From Nematostella vectensis (Eukaryota > Cnidaria > Anthozoa > Actiniaria > Edwardsiidae): DNA of 64,000 bases. The notes beneath the pieces are model-generated. The model searched no databases, was not told the DNA's origin, and saw nothing but the letters and a program-made list of their open reading frames with translations. Position numbers and translations under genes: made by a program. Positions within the stretch are counted from its first letter, which is position 1; each line of letters opens with the position of its first letter. Shown here piece after piece: positions 13,501 through 36,800 of the stretch. The stretch spans positions 14,273,703 through 14,337,702 of the forward strand of contig NC_064037.1 of the NCBI RefSeq assembly GCF_932526225.1. Reading direction: 5' to 3'.

Positions 13501-14635
13501 ACTGTGTTTTACGAGGATCAAGACCAGCTTGTTCGTAAGTTGGCACCTGCATAGAAGCAAAGTTCCCATTTTGGGTCTGGGGTTGCCACATTTGTTGTGA
13601 TACTGCAGGCATTCCAAGGCTCACTGGTGTTGAGCTTTGTAAAGCGTGAAGCACATTGTCATCAAGTCTATTTGAATTCAAGAAATTCATCATTTGTGGG
13701 GTCGGCTTTCTTTTGAATTGCAAGTAATCCATCATGTTGCCTCCACTTTGAAGAAAAAACAGCTCTTGCAATTTTTCACGATAATTACCACGCACATTTT
13801 CCATTTCAGTACTATAATAGTCAATAACCAACTGCCGAAGCCTTGCAGTCTCAGGCGAATCTGCAGGCTTTCCTACTGGTACAGGATTGTGTTTCCTCCC
13901 AGCAGGATTAGCTATCTTGTCAGGATTCAAATTTGGATTATGAGTTCTATAAACTGGAGAAGGGGGTGGATGCAGTCCTCCAGGTGAGCTCACTGGACCC
14001 ATACCTCTTGGATTCAGACCTCCTGGTGACGGCTGGTTGGGAAACCCTGTAGGACTTGGTATAGGTGGTGGTCTACGAGGAGCATTGTACCCATGGTGAT
14101 GTACTGTGCCTCCAGGAGAAGGCCCCTGAGGATAGGTGAATTGTTCTCTCTGGTAATCTGTGTAAATAGGGGAGCGAATAGGAGCAGGACTCTCAACCAT
14201 ACCATGGCCAAAGAAATCCGGACTTATAGGTCCAGGGCTCATGACACTACTAGGGGTGGCACAGGATGGAGTGCAGATACCAGAGGAGGGAGAAATGGCA
14301 CCAGGCATGTAGGCTGATGGTCCAGCATAGCGTGAAGGTGAAGGAGCTGAGTGGTATGAGTGGGGTGATGGCGGCACACTGGACTGACTTCCACGAGGGA
14401 GGTTGTGTTGGTATGTCCGGTGCGGGGAAACAGGGTTTTGCGTAGATCCTGGGCTTTGGGGGGGCATAAACGGACTTGTTTTGTAAGGAGAAGTCGGAAC
14501 ATTCTCACTCATTTCTTGTGTCCTTCCTTTTATGTCACTAATTTGAAGTCTTTCTTCCTGGGAATGCAAACGGCGAACTCTCCGACGAGGAGTTTCATCG
14601 TGGTATTGTGACGAATCGCCACCTCGTCGCATCAC
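261..14635 (-). CDS. SRCAP: SRCAP/Domino-type SWI2/SNF2 chromatin remodeller (partial, 3' end outside window)
   Basis: Catalytic subunit of an SRCAP/SWR1-type complex, which exchanges H2A for H2A.Z in nucleosomes using ATP. Fourteen coding exons were placed, with GT–AG junctions and matching phases: 12920-14635, 12413-12607, 11799-12223, 11527-11604, 10603-10730, 7701-7954, 7043-7357, 6686-6796, 6260-6511, 3326-3462, 2952-3018, 1892-2728, 1311-1543, 261-463 (about 1650 residues so far). Order: disordered Pro/Ser-rich N-terminus, an EP400-N-like helical stretch, HSA domain, acidic linkers, ATPase lobe 1 with DEMGLGKT, start of lobe 2, then the insert that splits the ATPase. The DEMGLGKT motif and the LRPFLLRR and RLIQYDCGK stretches match SRCAP better than EP400, whose motif I is DEAGLGKT. 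Drosophila Domino covers both roles, so this may be the single ancestral gene. The rest of the helicase C lobe lies left of position 261. Confidence 0.93.
917..1095. repeat. Fold-back / MITE-like element in SRCAP intron 13
   Basis: The ends are imperfect inverted repeats of about 38 bp. The left end begins TTAGACAGCACGATTTAGTT. The right end, read in reverse, begins TTAGACAACACAATTTAGTT. Both continue with GTTG..TGCCT-like sequence. No coding capacity. It stops about 9 bp from the end of the adjacent snoRNA. Probably a non-autonomous DNA transposon; family not recognised. Confidence 0.5.
1104..1240 (-). ncRNA. H/ACA-box snoRNA, copy 1 (SRCAP intron 13)
   Basis: On the minus strand: a 5' hairpin closed by TTGGACCACC with GGTGGCCAA, an upper stem CTAAAG/CTTTGG, a hinge, and a 3' hairpin closed by GCTCT with AGAGC with upper stem CCACC/GGTGG. 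It ends in ACA followed by three bases (TAA). Length (137 nt), two-hairpin form and ACA position fit the H/ACA class, which guides pseudouridylation. The hinge is a poor ANANNA match (AAAGTG region). The pocket strands TATAAAACCCA and GTTCCTGTCG are shared with four paralogues in this gene. Processing from host-gene introns is the usual animal mode. Confidence 0.7.
1892..3462 (-). CDS. SRCAP: SRCAP exons 10–12: start of ATPase lobe 2 and family insert
   Basis: Exon 10 (3326-3462) encodes [20 protein letters not shown], then [20 protein letters not shown]. Exon 11 (2952-3018) is short: [20 protein letters not shown]. Exon 12 (1892-2728) opens with [17 protein letters not shown] and runs into a long Pro-rich insert, which is the feature that splits SRCAP/INO80-class ATPases. 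The insert is much shorter than in human SRCAP. Exon 12 ends ASPFFL, aligned with human SPFYL. Confidence 0.88.
2885..2925. repeat. Poly-A/T tract
   Basis: Two A runs of about 20 split by CT, lying in the SRCAP intron between exons 11 and 12 (poly-T on the coding strand). Confidence 0.8.
3099..3229 (-). ncRNA. H/ACA-box snoRNA, copy 2, probably decaying (SRCAP intron 10)
   Basis: Closely related to copy 1 across both hairpins, including the shared 5' hairpin (CAAAAGGTTTTTGTTC) and the TATAAAACCCATCAGT pocket strand, and it ends ACATAA. The closing stem of the 3' hairpin is damaged: GCTCT now faces AAATGC. The 5' closing stem has a mismatch as well. It may be a recent copy losing function. 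Confidence 0.5.
4373..5930. repeat. 90-bp satellite, about 18 copies, in SRCAP intron 9
   Basis: The unit contains ACAACACAGCTCTGCTCAAT, CCTAGAGAAGCACACGCAAA, the palindrome TCGGGATATCCCGA and TTCCTGCTAGTGCG. Starts are spaced 90–92 bp apart (4373, 4463, 4554 and so on). Between about 5185 and 5740 the units alternate between two variants, giving a 180-bp dimer repeated about three times. No coding frame crosses it. Confidence 0.9.
6260..7954 (-). CDS. SRCAP: SRCAP exons 6–9: acidic segment and SNF2 ATPase lobe 1
   Basis: Exon 6 (7701-7954) is acidic and ends [19 protein letters not shown], a conserved SRCAP signature just before the ATPase. Exon 7 (7043-7357) holds motif I, DEMGLGKT, and the Ia region [17 protein letters not shown]. 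Exon 8 (6686-6796) has [19 protein letters not shown] and ends in the DE of the DEAQ motif II. Exon 9 (6260-6511) starts AQNIKNF and includes [18 protein letters not shown] (motif III) and [10 protein letters not shown]. All four exons join in phase 0 and are colinear with human SRCAP. The acceptor of exon 7 directly follows a 22-base T run on the coding strand. Confidence 0.93.
6868..7004 (-). ncRNA. H/ACA-box snoRNA, copy 3 (SRCAP intron 7)
   Basis: 5' hairpin closed by TGGCC/GGCCA, hinge AAAGAA (fits ANANNA), 3' hairpin closed by ACTCT/AGAGT with upper stem CCAA/TTGG. It ends ATA plus TTT; AUA is an accepted variant of the ACA box. The 3' pocket strands TATAAAACCCA and GTTCCTGTCG equal those of the other copies, while its 5' hairpin sequence is unlike any of them. 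Confidence 0.65.
7360..7381. repeat. 22-base A/T homopolymer at SRCAP exon 7 acceptor
   Basis: On the coding strand this is T22 ending in the TAG acceptor of exon 7 (7357), so the homopolymer serves as the polypyrimidine tract. Length variation here could affect splicing of the ATP-binding exon. Confidence 0.7.
7537..7669 (-). ncRNA. H/ACA-box snoRNA, copy 4 (SRCAP intron 6)
   Basis: The clearest member. The 5' hairpin is closed by TGGCCA with TGGCCA and has an inner CAGT/ACTG stem. The H box is AGATTA, an exact ANANNA. The 3' hairpin is closed by ACTCT/AGAGT. ACA is followed by TTT. It lies in the intron just upstream of the main ATPase exon, on the host coding strand. The 5' hairpin is shared with copy 5. 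Confidence 0.75.
8231..10568 (-). mobile_element. piggyBac-family DNA transposon, nearly complete
   Basis: The element is flanked by TTAA on both sides (8227-8230 and 10569-10572), the family's target site. The ends are inverted: CCCTTTCAGGCC at the left, and TCCTTTCAGGCC read inward from the right. The right end has two subterminal copies of TGACGTTCACCG (10502-10513 and 10546-10557). Length 2338 bp with one long transposase frame. It sits in SRCAP intron 5, about 30 bp from the donor of exon 5, with its gene in the host orientation. Few visible lesions suggest a young insertion. Confidence 0.9.
8640..10305 (-). CDS. piggyBac transposase (DDE_Tnp_1_7), one apparent N-terminal frameshift
   Basis: Cut-and-paste transposase. 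A continuous frame of 561 codons (10325 to 8640) contains the catalytic Asp triad in [12 protein letters not shown] (D225), [12 protein letters not shown] (D303) and [12 protein letters not shown] (D417). A C-terminal Cys-rich zinc domain follows (C513, C516, C536, C539, C544, C548), which binds the element ends in this family. The natural N-terminus appears to be in another frame, starting at 10305: [20 protein letters not shown] and further acidic residues, typical of piggyBac. The two frames meet around 10120–10160, where the coding strand has an A5 run, so a single-base slip there is likely. The first ~55 residues of the long frame are therefore probably spurious. Confidence 0.85.
10603..12607 (-). 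CDS. SRCAP: SRCAP exons 2–5: rest of HSA and acidic linker
   Basis: Exon 2 (12413-12607) finishes the HSA with [15 protein letters not shown], matching human TMAKDVRQFWSNVEK. Exon 3 (11799-12223) carries [20 protein letters not shown] and then Glu/Asp-rich sequence. Exons 4 (11527-11604) and 5 (10603-10730) are almost entirely acidic; such segments bind histone dimers in Swr1-class ATPases. Exon 4 ends with two bases of a codon, and only the acceptor GATAG ahead of GGAAGG at 10730 restores the frame. Nearby CAG acceptors at the edge of the minisatellite would give an immediate stop. Confidence 0.85.
10731..11190. repeat. 43-bp minisatellite ending at an SRCAP splice acceptor
   Basis: About ten copies of a unit containing CTGCGGCTGGTGGGACACTA and CATAACAACAAACACTTTGG, with some 50-bp variants carrying GATGGACCGATGGTACATT. 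On the SRCAP coding strand each unit reads TTGTTGTTATGTAGTGTCCC, then ACCAGCCGCAG: a pyrimidine-rich tract followed by AGs. The last unit contributes the real acceptor of exon 5 (10730). Confidence 0.9.
11324..11457 (-). ncRNA. H/ACA-box snoRNA, copy 5 (SRCAP intron 4)
   Basis: 5' hairpin closed by GGCCA with TGGTC (one G·U pair), H box AGATTA, 3' hairpin with TATAAAACCCATGACT and GGTTCCTGTCGAAAGTT, then ACA followed by ATC. The outer pairs of the 3' hairpin are one base weaker than in copy 4. Copies 4 and 5 share the 5' hairpin and are the most similar pair. Confidence 0.68.
12920..14635 (-). CDS. SRCAP: SRCAP exon 1: disordered N-terminus, EP400-N-like helix, start of HSA
   Basis: 572 codons from the ATG at 14635 ([12 protein letters not shown]) to the donor after GCAAAGAAG at 12920. 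Residues 1–260 are Pro/Ser/His-rich and probably disordered. Around residues 263–325 a charged helical stretch ([17 protein letters not shown], then [19 protein letters not shown]) resembles the N-terminal region of EP400/Domino. From about residue 545 the HSA domain starts ([16 protein letters not shown], then [11 protein letters not shown]). HSA recruits actin and Arp4-type subunits in this family. The start is the first ATG of the long frame; a further upstream non-coding exon cannot be excluded. Confidence 0.9.
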
Positions 14636-14749
14636 GGAATAAATAGAGAGTTTCCTGAAGGCATCCTGTTTCCCCTTCTCCTACGCACACATCATCGCGC
14701 CTGGAGTAAACAGAAATAAAAATAAAAATAAGTTTCCCGGTAAAAACGA

Positions 14750-14757
14750 GCATGCGC
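14750..14757. promoter_or_regulatory. NRF1-like half site
   Basis: GCATGCGC, half of the usual NRF1 palindrome, lies 6 bp from the YY1-like site. The pair is common in metazoan housekeeping promoters. Motif match only. Confidence 0.35.
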
Positions 14758-14763
14758 GATGTT

Positions 14764-14774
14764 GCCGCCATTTT
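14764..14774 (-). promoter_or_regulatory. YY1-like site
   Basis: GCCGCCATTTT on the plus strand, i.e. AAAATGGCGGC on the minus strand, matches the core YY1 consensus exactly. It lies about 130 bp upstream of the SRCAP start codon. Function is inferred from the motif only. Confidence 0.45.
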
Positions 14775-15550
14775 GAAAAAGCAACGACGATGTCAAGTTT
14801 TCTATCCACATAAATCCCGTACACAACTGGTCCATCATTCGATAAAATACTCACATCTTTATCCATTACTAAGTAAACTATCATCATCGGATATTATTTC
14901 CTTTTCTAGAGAGTTATTTTCTAAAATATCTTCAGTTTCTCTCGGCCACCAGACTCTCCACTCGGAGCATCAAGCACTTCGTATGAAAGGAATTTCGCAC
15001 TACGCAAAGGCCCATGGGACAGCTTGGGTAGCGGCTCCCAAGACTTTCAAACTTCGTAAAATAAACGCTTAAAACTCGTCACAAAATATTTGTGACCGAA
15101 ATAAAATACCATGGATGTGAAGATAATTACCTTCTCGAGCTATACTAAACTTTGGAGAGCACTTTTTGGTGATTCAGTGTAATAACAATTGCTATGAAGT
15201 CGCTGAGGTTGTAAGGAAAGTCTTGTATTTTGTACTCGTCGCTAAGGCGGGTTCCCGGATGAAGCTGACGTGGAAGCGAGGCTGGCATCGTGACACAAAG
15301 AGCAATGCGCGGGAAACTTTGAATGGCGGATTTGTATCGGGGATTTTCCAAATACAACACTTCAAATTGGCAATTTCCATTGTTATTATCAAATTTAAAA
15401 AGCAGCTTACTGTTACAGATGGATTTGAGTATACTCCAATGGCGCTTGAAATGTTGAAACAGTTGTTTTTGCAAACTTAGACTTAGTACTCTTCGACTGC
15501 GTGTAGAGTTTGTTATTGTGGTTACGTCTGAAAAGCTCTAAAGTATCGAG

Positions 15551-29020
<13,470 letters not shown>

Positions 29021-29030
29021 ACTAAGATGA

Positions 29031-29345
29031 GTCAGGGATAGGCTTGCAGTCCAATGGTACTTCACAAGGCAAGCTAAGGATAGCCTTGCAGCCCAATGGC
29101 ACCCCATAAGCTGAGCCAGAAATAGTCTTGCAACCTAATGGTACTACACATGGCAAGCCAGAAATAGCCTTGCAACCTAATGGTACTACACATAGCAAGC
29201 CAGAAATAGCCTTGCAACCCACAACATAAGGCAACGAGAGGTAGCCTTACAGCCAAATCGCATTCCACATGCAAGCAAAGGATAGACCTGCAGCACAGTG
29301 ACACTCCACAAGGCAAGCCAGAAATAGCCTTGCAGCTGTAGCTTC
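29031..29345. repeat. Diverged 42–50-bp tandem repeat after the RAD54B stop
   Basis: About six or seven copies of a unit with GCCTTGCAACCTAATGGTAC and TACACATGGCAAGCCAGAAA. It starts about ten bases after the RAD54B stop and so probably lies in the 3' UTR or just beyond. Open frames across it are repeat translations. Confidence 0.8.
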
Positions 29346-29800
29346 TAGGCAATTACCAATTGAAGATGACTTTCATTGTCTAAATTCTTAGAGTACGCCA
29401 GCTTATTTTAAATAGAAGCAAATACCACCTAATACAACCGCCCACAAGTATAATGCTATACTTGAATTTATTGATGGCTCATGTGGCGCATCCCAATTCT
29501 TAGGCGGCTTTTATAAATTGTTATTAATATATTGTACAGATTAAACGATAAAATTAAACTGTGTCACAACCGTGCAATACTATACCTGTATGGTCCAAAC
29601 GTTCCCCTTTTTCAAAAACGTTTATTTATTGCAAAATAATATCTATGAAAAACTATACCTGTATGGTCCAAACGTTCCCCTTTTTCAAAAACGTTTATTT
29701 ATTGCAAAATAATATCTATGAAATGTCGTGTAAAAGCCACGACAATATGTGGAAATCTATCGTTGCTTCATTTGTTTAGTTAGATTTCGATAAATGAAGT
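29346..29800. other. Spacer between RAD54B and the tRNA array
   Basis: AT-rich, no gene recognised. It contains a 73-bp direct tandem duplication (29579-29651 and 29652-29723, sharing ACTATACCTGTATGGTCCAA) and nothing else obvious. Confidence 0.6.
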
Positions 29801-30120
29801 GGCTTATCCACTATACCACCTACGCTTTGTTATATTTTGCAATCAGTATTATTTAACAACACCAACTATGTGTCAGTGAAAAGTAAAACAGAACTCGCGT
29901 TGGAAGACAGCTATGCTAACCACTATACCACCAACGCTTTACTTGCTTCAATAATCTCGAAATAATTGACAAATAAATGGAAACTTCCGTTTGCCGGGAA
30001 TCGAACCCGAGTAAACTGCTATGCCAACCACCATACCACCAACGCTTCACTTGTTGCAATCATCTTGAAATTAATTCAAAATGACAACCATGAATCATTA
30101 ACAAGTTAAAATTAAATGTT
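29801..30120 (-). pseudogene. Degraded left edge of the tRNA array
   Basis: The first units are broken. At 29801-29828 only the 5' half (D arm and acceptor strand) survives. At 29897-29937 the T arm and anticodon region are missing. At about 29990-30050 the anticodon stem has lost its 3' half. This is what is expected where an array edge is no longer homogenised. Confidence 0.75.
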
Positions 30121-30258
30121 GTTGGTGGGGATTCGAACTAGGGTCAACTGCTTGGAAGGCAGCTATGCTAACCACTGTACCACCAACGCTTCACTTGTTC
30201 CAATAATTTTGAAATTAATTGACAATGACAACAAAAACTTAATTGAAAAAGGGAACTT

Positions 30259-30329
30259 GCGTTGGCCGGGAATCCAACCCGGGTCAACTGCTTGGGAAGC
30301 AGCTATGCTAACCACTATACCACCAACGC
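30259..30329 (-). tRNA. tRNA-Gly(CCC)-like with altered B box
   Basis: Anticodon loop TTCCCAA (CCC). The T loop reads TTGG in place of TTCG, which damages the B box; the acceptor stem is intact. Probably weakly or not transcribed. Confidence 0.5.
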
Positions 30330-30831
30330 TTCACTTGTTGCAAGCATCTTGAATATAATTGACAAAGAAAACTATTAATCATAGACAAGTAAAAATGAAA
30401 TTGCTTTAGCCGGGAATCGAACCCGGGTCAAATGCTTGGAAGGCAGCTATGCCAACAACTATACCACCAACGCTTCACTGGTTCCAATAATCTTGAAATT
30501 AATTGACAAAGACAACCATGAATCATTAACAAGTAAAAATTAAATTTTGTTGGTCGGGATTCGAACCAGGGTTAACTGCTTGGAAGGCAGCTATCTTAAC
30601 CACTGTACCACCAACGCTTCATTTCTTACCATACTCTTGCATTTAATTGAAAATGACAACCATGATTCATTGACAAGTAACATTGAAATTGCGTTGGCCG
30701 GGAATCGAACCCGGGTCAACTGCTTGGAAGGCAGCTATGCTAACCACTATACCAGCAACGCTTCAATTGTTCCAATAATTTTGAAATTAATTGACAAAGA
30801 CAACCATGAATCATTAACAAGTTAAAATTAA

Positions 30832-33800
30832 ATGTTGTTAGTGGGGATTCGAACTAGGGTCAACTGCTTGGAAGGCAGCTATGCTAACCACTGTACCACC
30901 AACGCTTCACTGATTACCATACTCTTGCATTTAATTGACAATGACAACCATGACTCATTGACAAGTAAAAATGAAATTACGTTGGACGGGAATCGAACCC
31001 GGGTCAACTGCTTGGAAGGCAGCTATGCTAACCAATAAACCACCAACGCTTCACTGGTTCCAATAATCTTGAAATTAATTGACAAAGACAACCATGAATC
31101 ATTAACAAGTAAAAATTAAATTTTGTTGGTTGGGATTCGAACCAGGGTTAACTGCTTGGAAGGCAGCTATCTTAACCACTGTACCACCAACGCTTCATTT
31201 CTTACCATACACTTGCATTTAATTGAAAATGACAACCATGATTCATTGACAAGTAACATTGAAATTGCGTTGGCCGGGAATCGAACCCGGGTCAACTGCT
31301 TGGAAGGCAGCTATGCTAACCACTATACCAGCAACGCTTCAATTGTTCCAATAATTTTGAAATTAATTGACAAAGACAACCATGAATCATTAACAAGTTA
31401 AAATTAAATGTTGTTAGTGGGGATTCGAACTAAGGTCAACTGCTTGGAAGGCAGCTATGCTAACCACTGTACCACCAACGCTTCACTGTTTACCATACTC
31501 TTGCATTTAATTGACAATGACAACCATGACTCATTGACAAGTAAAAATGAAATTACGTTGGACGGGAATCGAACCCGGGTGAACTGCTTGGAAGGCAGCT
31601 ATGCTAACCACTGTACCACCAACCCTTCACTTCTTACCATACTCTTGCATTTAATTGACTATGACAACCATGATTCATTGACAAGTAAAAATAAAATTCC
31701 GTTGGCCGGGAATCGAACCCGGGTCAACTGCTTGGAAGGAAGCTATGTTTACCACTATACCACCAACGCTTCACTTGTTTCAATCATCTTGAAATAAATT
31801 GACGATGACAACTAAAACACATTAAAAGTAAAAGGGAATTTGTGTTGGCAGGGAATCGAACCCGGGTCAACTGCTTGGAAGGCAGCTATGCTAACCACTA
31901 TACCACCAACGCTTCACTTGTTGCAATAATCTTGAAATTTATTGACAAAGACAACCATGAATCATTAACAAGTAACATTGAAATTGCGTTGGCCGGGAAT
32001 CGAACCCGGGTCAACTGCTTGGAAGGCAGCTATGCTAACCACTATACCAGCAACGCTTCAATTGTTCCAATAATTTTGAAATTAATTGACAAAGACAACC
32101 ATGAATCATTAACAAGTTAAAATTAAATGTTGTTAGTGGGGATTCGAACTAGGGTCAACTGCTTGGAAGGCAGCTATGCTAACCACTGTACCACCAACGC
32201 TTCACTGATTACCATACTCTTGCATTTAATTGACAATGACAACCATGACTCATTGACAAGTAAAAATGAAATTACGTTGGACGGGAATCGAACCCGGGTC
32301 AACTGCTTGGAAGGCAGCTATGCTAACCAATAAACCACCAACGCTTCACTGGTTCCAATAATCTTGAAATTAATTGACAAAGACAACCATGAATCATTAA
32401 CAAGTAAAAATTAAATTTTGTTGGTTGGGATTCGAACCAGGGTTAACTGCTTGGAAGGCAGCTATCTTAACCACTGTACCACCAACGCTTCATTTCTTAC
32501 CATACACTTGCATTTAATTGAAAATGACAACCATGATTCATTGACAAGTAACATTGAAATTGCGTTGGCCGGGAATCGAACCCGGGTCAACTGCTTGGAA
32601 GGCAGCTATGCTAACCACTATACCAGCAACGCTTCAATTGTTCCAATAATTTTGAAATTAATTGACAAAGACAACCATGAATCATTAACAAGTTAAAATT
32701 AAATGTTGTTAGTGGGGATTCGAACTAGGGTCAACTGCTTGGAAGGCAGCTATGCTAACCACTGTACCACCAACGCTTCACTGATTACCATACTCTTGCA
32801 TTTAATTGACAATGACAACCATGACTCATTGACAAGTAAAAATGAAATTACGTTGGACGGGAATCGAACCCGGGTCAACTGCTTGGAAGGCAGCTATGCT
32901 AACCAATAAACCACCAACGCTTCACTGGTTCCAATAATCTTGAAATTAATTGACAAAGACAACCATGAATCATTAACAAGTAAAAATTAAATTTTGTTGG
33001 TTGGGATTCGAACCAGGGTTAACTGCTTGGAAGGCAGCTATCTTAACCACTGTACCACCAACGCTTCATTTCTTACCATACACTTGCATTTAATTGAAAA
33101 TGACAACCATGATTCATTGACAAGTAACATTGAAATTGCGTTGGCCGGGAATCGAACCCGGGTCAACTGCTTGGAAGGCAGCTATGCTAACCACTATACC
33201 AGCAACGCTTCAATTGTTCCAATAATTTTGAAATTAATTGACAAAGACAACCATGAATCATTAACAAGTTAAAATTAAATGTTGTTAGTGGGGATTCGAA
33301 CTAAGGTCAACTGCTTGGAAGGCAGCTATGCTAACCACTGTACCACCAACGCTTCACTGTTTACCATACTCTTGCATTTAATTGACAATGACAACCATGA
33401 CTCATTGACAAGTAAAAATGAAATTACGTTGGACGGGAATCGAACCCGGGTGAACTGCTTGGAAGGCAGCTATGCTAACCACTGTACCACCAACCCTTCA
33501 CTTCTTACCATACTCTTGCATTTAATTGACTATGACAACCATGATTCATTGACAAGTAAAAATAAAATTCCGTTGGCCGGGAATCGAACCCGGGTCAACT
33601 GCTTGGAAGGAAGCTATGTTTACCACTATACCACCAACGCTTCACTTGTTTCAATCATCTTGAAATAAATTGACGATGACAACTAAAACACATTAAAAGT
33701 AAAAGGGAATTTGTGTTGGCAGGGAATCGAACCCGGGTCAACTGCTTGGAAGGCAGCTATGCTAACCACTATACCACCAACGCTTCACTTGTTGCAATAA

Positions 33801-36800
33801 TCTTGAAATTTATTGACAAAGACAACCATGAATCATTAACAAGTAACATTGAAATTGCGTTGGCCGGGAATCGAACCCGGGTCAACTGCTTGGAAGGCAG
33901 CTATGCTAACCACTATACCAGCAACGCTTCAATTGTTCCAATAATTTTGAAATTAATTGACAAAGACAACCATGAATCATTAACAAGTTAAAATTAAATG
34001 TTGTTAGTGGGGATTCGAACTAGGGTCAACTGCTTGGAAGGCAGCTATGCTAACCACTGTACCACCAACGCTTCACTGATTACCATACTCTTGCATTTAA
34101 TTGACAATGACAACCATGACTCATTGACAAGTAAAAATGAAATTACGTTGGACGGGAATCGAACCCGGGTCAACTGCTTGGAAGGCAGCTATGCTAACCA
34201 ATAAACCACCAACGCTTCACTGGTTCCAATAATCTTGAAATTAATTGACAAAGACAACCATGAATCATTAACAAGTAAAAATTAAATTTTGTTGGTTGGG
34301 ATTCGAACCAGGGTTAACTGCTTGGAAGGCAGCTATCTTAACCACTGTACCACCAACGCTTCATTTCTTACCATACACTTGCATTTAATTGAAAATGACA
34401 ACCATGATTCATTGACAAGTAACATTGAAATTGCGTTGGCCGGGAATCGAACCCGGGTCAACTGCTTGGAAGGCAGCTATGCTAACCACTATACCAGCAA
34501 CGCTTCAATTGTTCCAATAATTTTGAAATTAATTGACAAAGACAACCATGAATCATTAACAAGTTAAAATTAAATGTTGTTAGTGGGGATTCGAACTAGG
34601 GTCAACTGCTTGGAAGGCAGCTATGCTAACCACTGTACCACCAACGCTTCACTGATTACCATACTCTTGCATTTAATTGACAATGACAACCATGACTCAT
34701 TGACAAGTAAAAATGAAATTACGTTGGACGGGAATCGAACCCGGGTCAACTGCTTGGAAGGCAGCTATGCTAACCAATAAACCACCAACGCTTCACTGGT
34801 TCCAATAATCTTGAAATTAATTGACAAAGACAACCATGAATCATTAACAAGTAAAAATTAAATTTTGTTGGTTGGGATTCGAACCAGGGTTAACTGCTTG
34901 GAAGGCAGCTATCTTAACCACTGTACCACCAACGCTTCATTTCTTACCATACACTTGCATTTAATTGAAAATGACAACCATGATTCATTGACAAGTAACA
35001 TTGAAATTGCGTTGGCCGGGAATCGAACCCGGGTCAACTGCTTGGAAGGCAGCTATGCTAACCACTATACCAGCAACGCTTCAATTGTTCCAATAATTTT
35101 GAAATTAATTGACAAAGACAACCATGAATCATTAACAAGTTAAAATTAAATGTTGTTAGTGGGGATTCGAACTAGGGTCAACTGCTTGGAAGGCAGCTAT
35201 GCTAACCACTGTACCACCAACGCTTCACTGATTACCATACTCTTGCATTTAATTGACAATGACAACCATGACTCATTGACAAGTAAAAATGAAATTACGT
35301 TGGACGGGAATCGAACCCGGGTCAACTGCTTGGAAGGCAGCTATGCTAACCAATAAACCACCAACGCTTCACTGGTTCCAATAATCTTGAAATTAATTGA
35401 CAAAGACAACCATGAATCATTAACAAGTAAAAATTAAATTTTGTTGGTTGGGATTCGAACCAGGGTTAACTGCTTGGAAGGCAGCTATCTTAACCACTGT
35501 ACCACCAACGCTTCATTTCTTACCATACACTTGCATTTAATTGAAAATGACAACCATGATTCATTGACAAGTAACATTGAAATTGCGTTGGCCGGGAATC
35601 GAACCCGGGTCAACTGCTTGGAAGGCAGCTATGCTAACCACTATACCAGCAACGCTTCAATTGTTCCAATAATTTTGAAATTAATTGACAAAGACAACCA
35701 TGAATCATTAACAAGTTAAAATTAAATGTTGTTAGTGGGGATTCGAACTAAGGTCAACTGCTTGGAAGGCAGCTATGCTAACCACTGTACCACCAACGCT
35801 TCACTGTTTACCATACTCTTGCATTTAATTGACAATGACAACCATGACTCATTGACAAGTAAAAATGAAATTACGTTGGACGGGAATCGAACCCGGGTGA
35901 ACTGCTTGGAAGGCAGCTATGCTAACCACTGTACCACCAACCCTTCACTTCTTACCATACTCTTGCATTTAATTGACTATGACAACCATGATTCATTGAC
36001 AAGTAAAAATAAAATTCCGTTGGCCGGGAATCGAACCCGGGTCAACTGCTTGGAAGGCAGCTATGTTTACCACTATACCACCAACGCTTCACTTGTTTCA
36101 ATCATCTTGAAATAAATTGACGATGACAACTAAAACACATTAAAAGTAAAAGGGAATTTGTGTTGGCAGGGAATCGAACCCGGGTCAACTGCTTGGAAGG
36201 CAGCTATGCTAACCACTATACCACCAACGCTTCACTTGTTGCAATAATCTTGAAATTTATTGACAAAGACAACCATGAATCATTAACAAGTAACATTGAA
36301 ATTGCGTTGGCCGGGAATCGAACCCGGGTCAACTGCTTGGAAGGCAGCTATGCTAACCACTATACCAGCAACGCTTCAATTGTTCCAATAATTTTGAAAT
36401 TAATTGACAAAGACAACCATGAATCATTAACAAGTTAAAATTAAATGTTGTTAGTGGGGATTCGAACTAGGGTCAACTGCTTGGAAGGCAGCTATGCTAA
36501 CCACTGTACCACCAACGCTTCACTGATTACCATACTCTTGCATTTAATTGACAATGACAACCATGGCTCATTGACAAGTAAAAATGAAATTACGTTGGAC
36601 GGGAATCTAACCCGGGTGAACTGCTTGGAAGGCAGCTATGCTAACCACTGTACCACCAACCCTTCACTTCTTACCATACTCTTGCATTTAATTGACTATG
36701 ACAACCATGATTCATTGACAAGTAAAAATAAAATTCCGTTGGCCGGGAATCGAACCCGGGTCAACTGCTTGGAAGGCAGCTATGTTTACCACTATACCAC

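Larger units (their letters stand above)
14636..15550. promoter_or_regulatory. Head-to-head (bidirectional) promoter interval SRCAP / RAD54B
   Basis: The two start codons point away from each other and lie 915 bp apart. The interval contains a GCATGCGC NRF1-like octamer and a perfect YY1-type GCCGCCATTTT near the SRCAP side, plus a second ATGGCGG core on the plus strand around 15322. It has no TATA box at an obvious position, which is typical of housekeeping bidirectional promoters. Open frames here (for example 14752–15072 and 15166–15480, plus strand) match nothing recognised and are probably chance frames or 5' UTR. Confidence 0.6.

Noticed and set aside
14752-15072. 106-codon plus-strand frame in the promoter interval
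   Set aside because: No recognised domain, no counterpart in either gene, overlaps promoter motifs. Could be a small gene or upstream frame, but nothing supports it.
15166-15480. 104-codon plus-strand frame upstream of RAD54B
   Set aside because: It ends before the RAD54B start, has an overlapping antisense frame of similar length, and matches no family; likely chance.
29022-29352. Minus-strand frames with repeated GCKAISGLPCVVPL
   Set aside because: Translation of the tandem repeat after the RAD54B stop.
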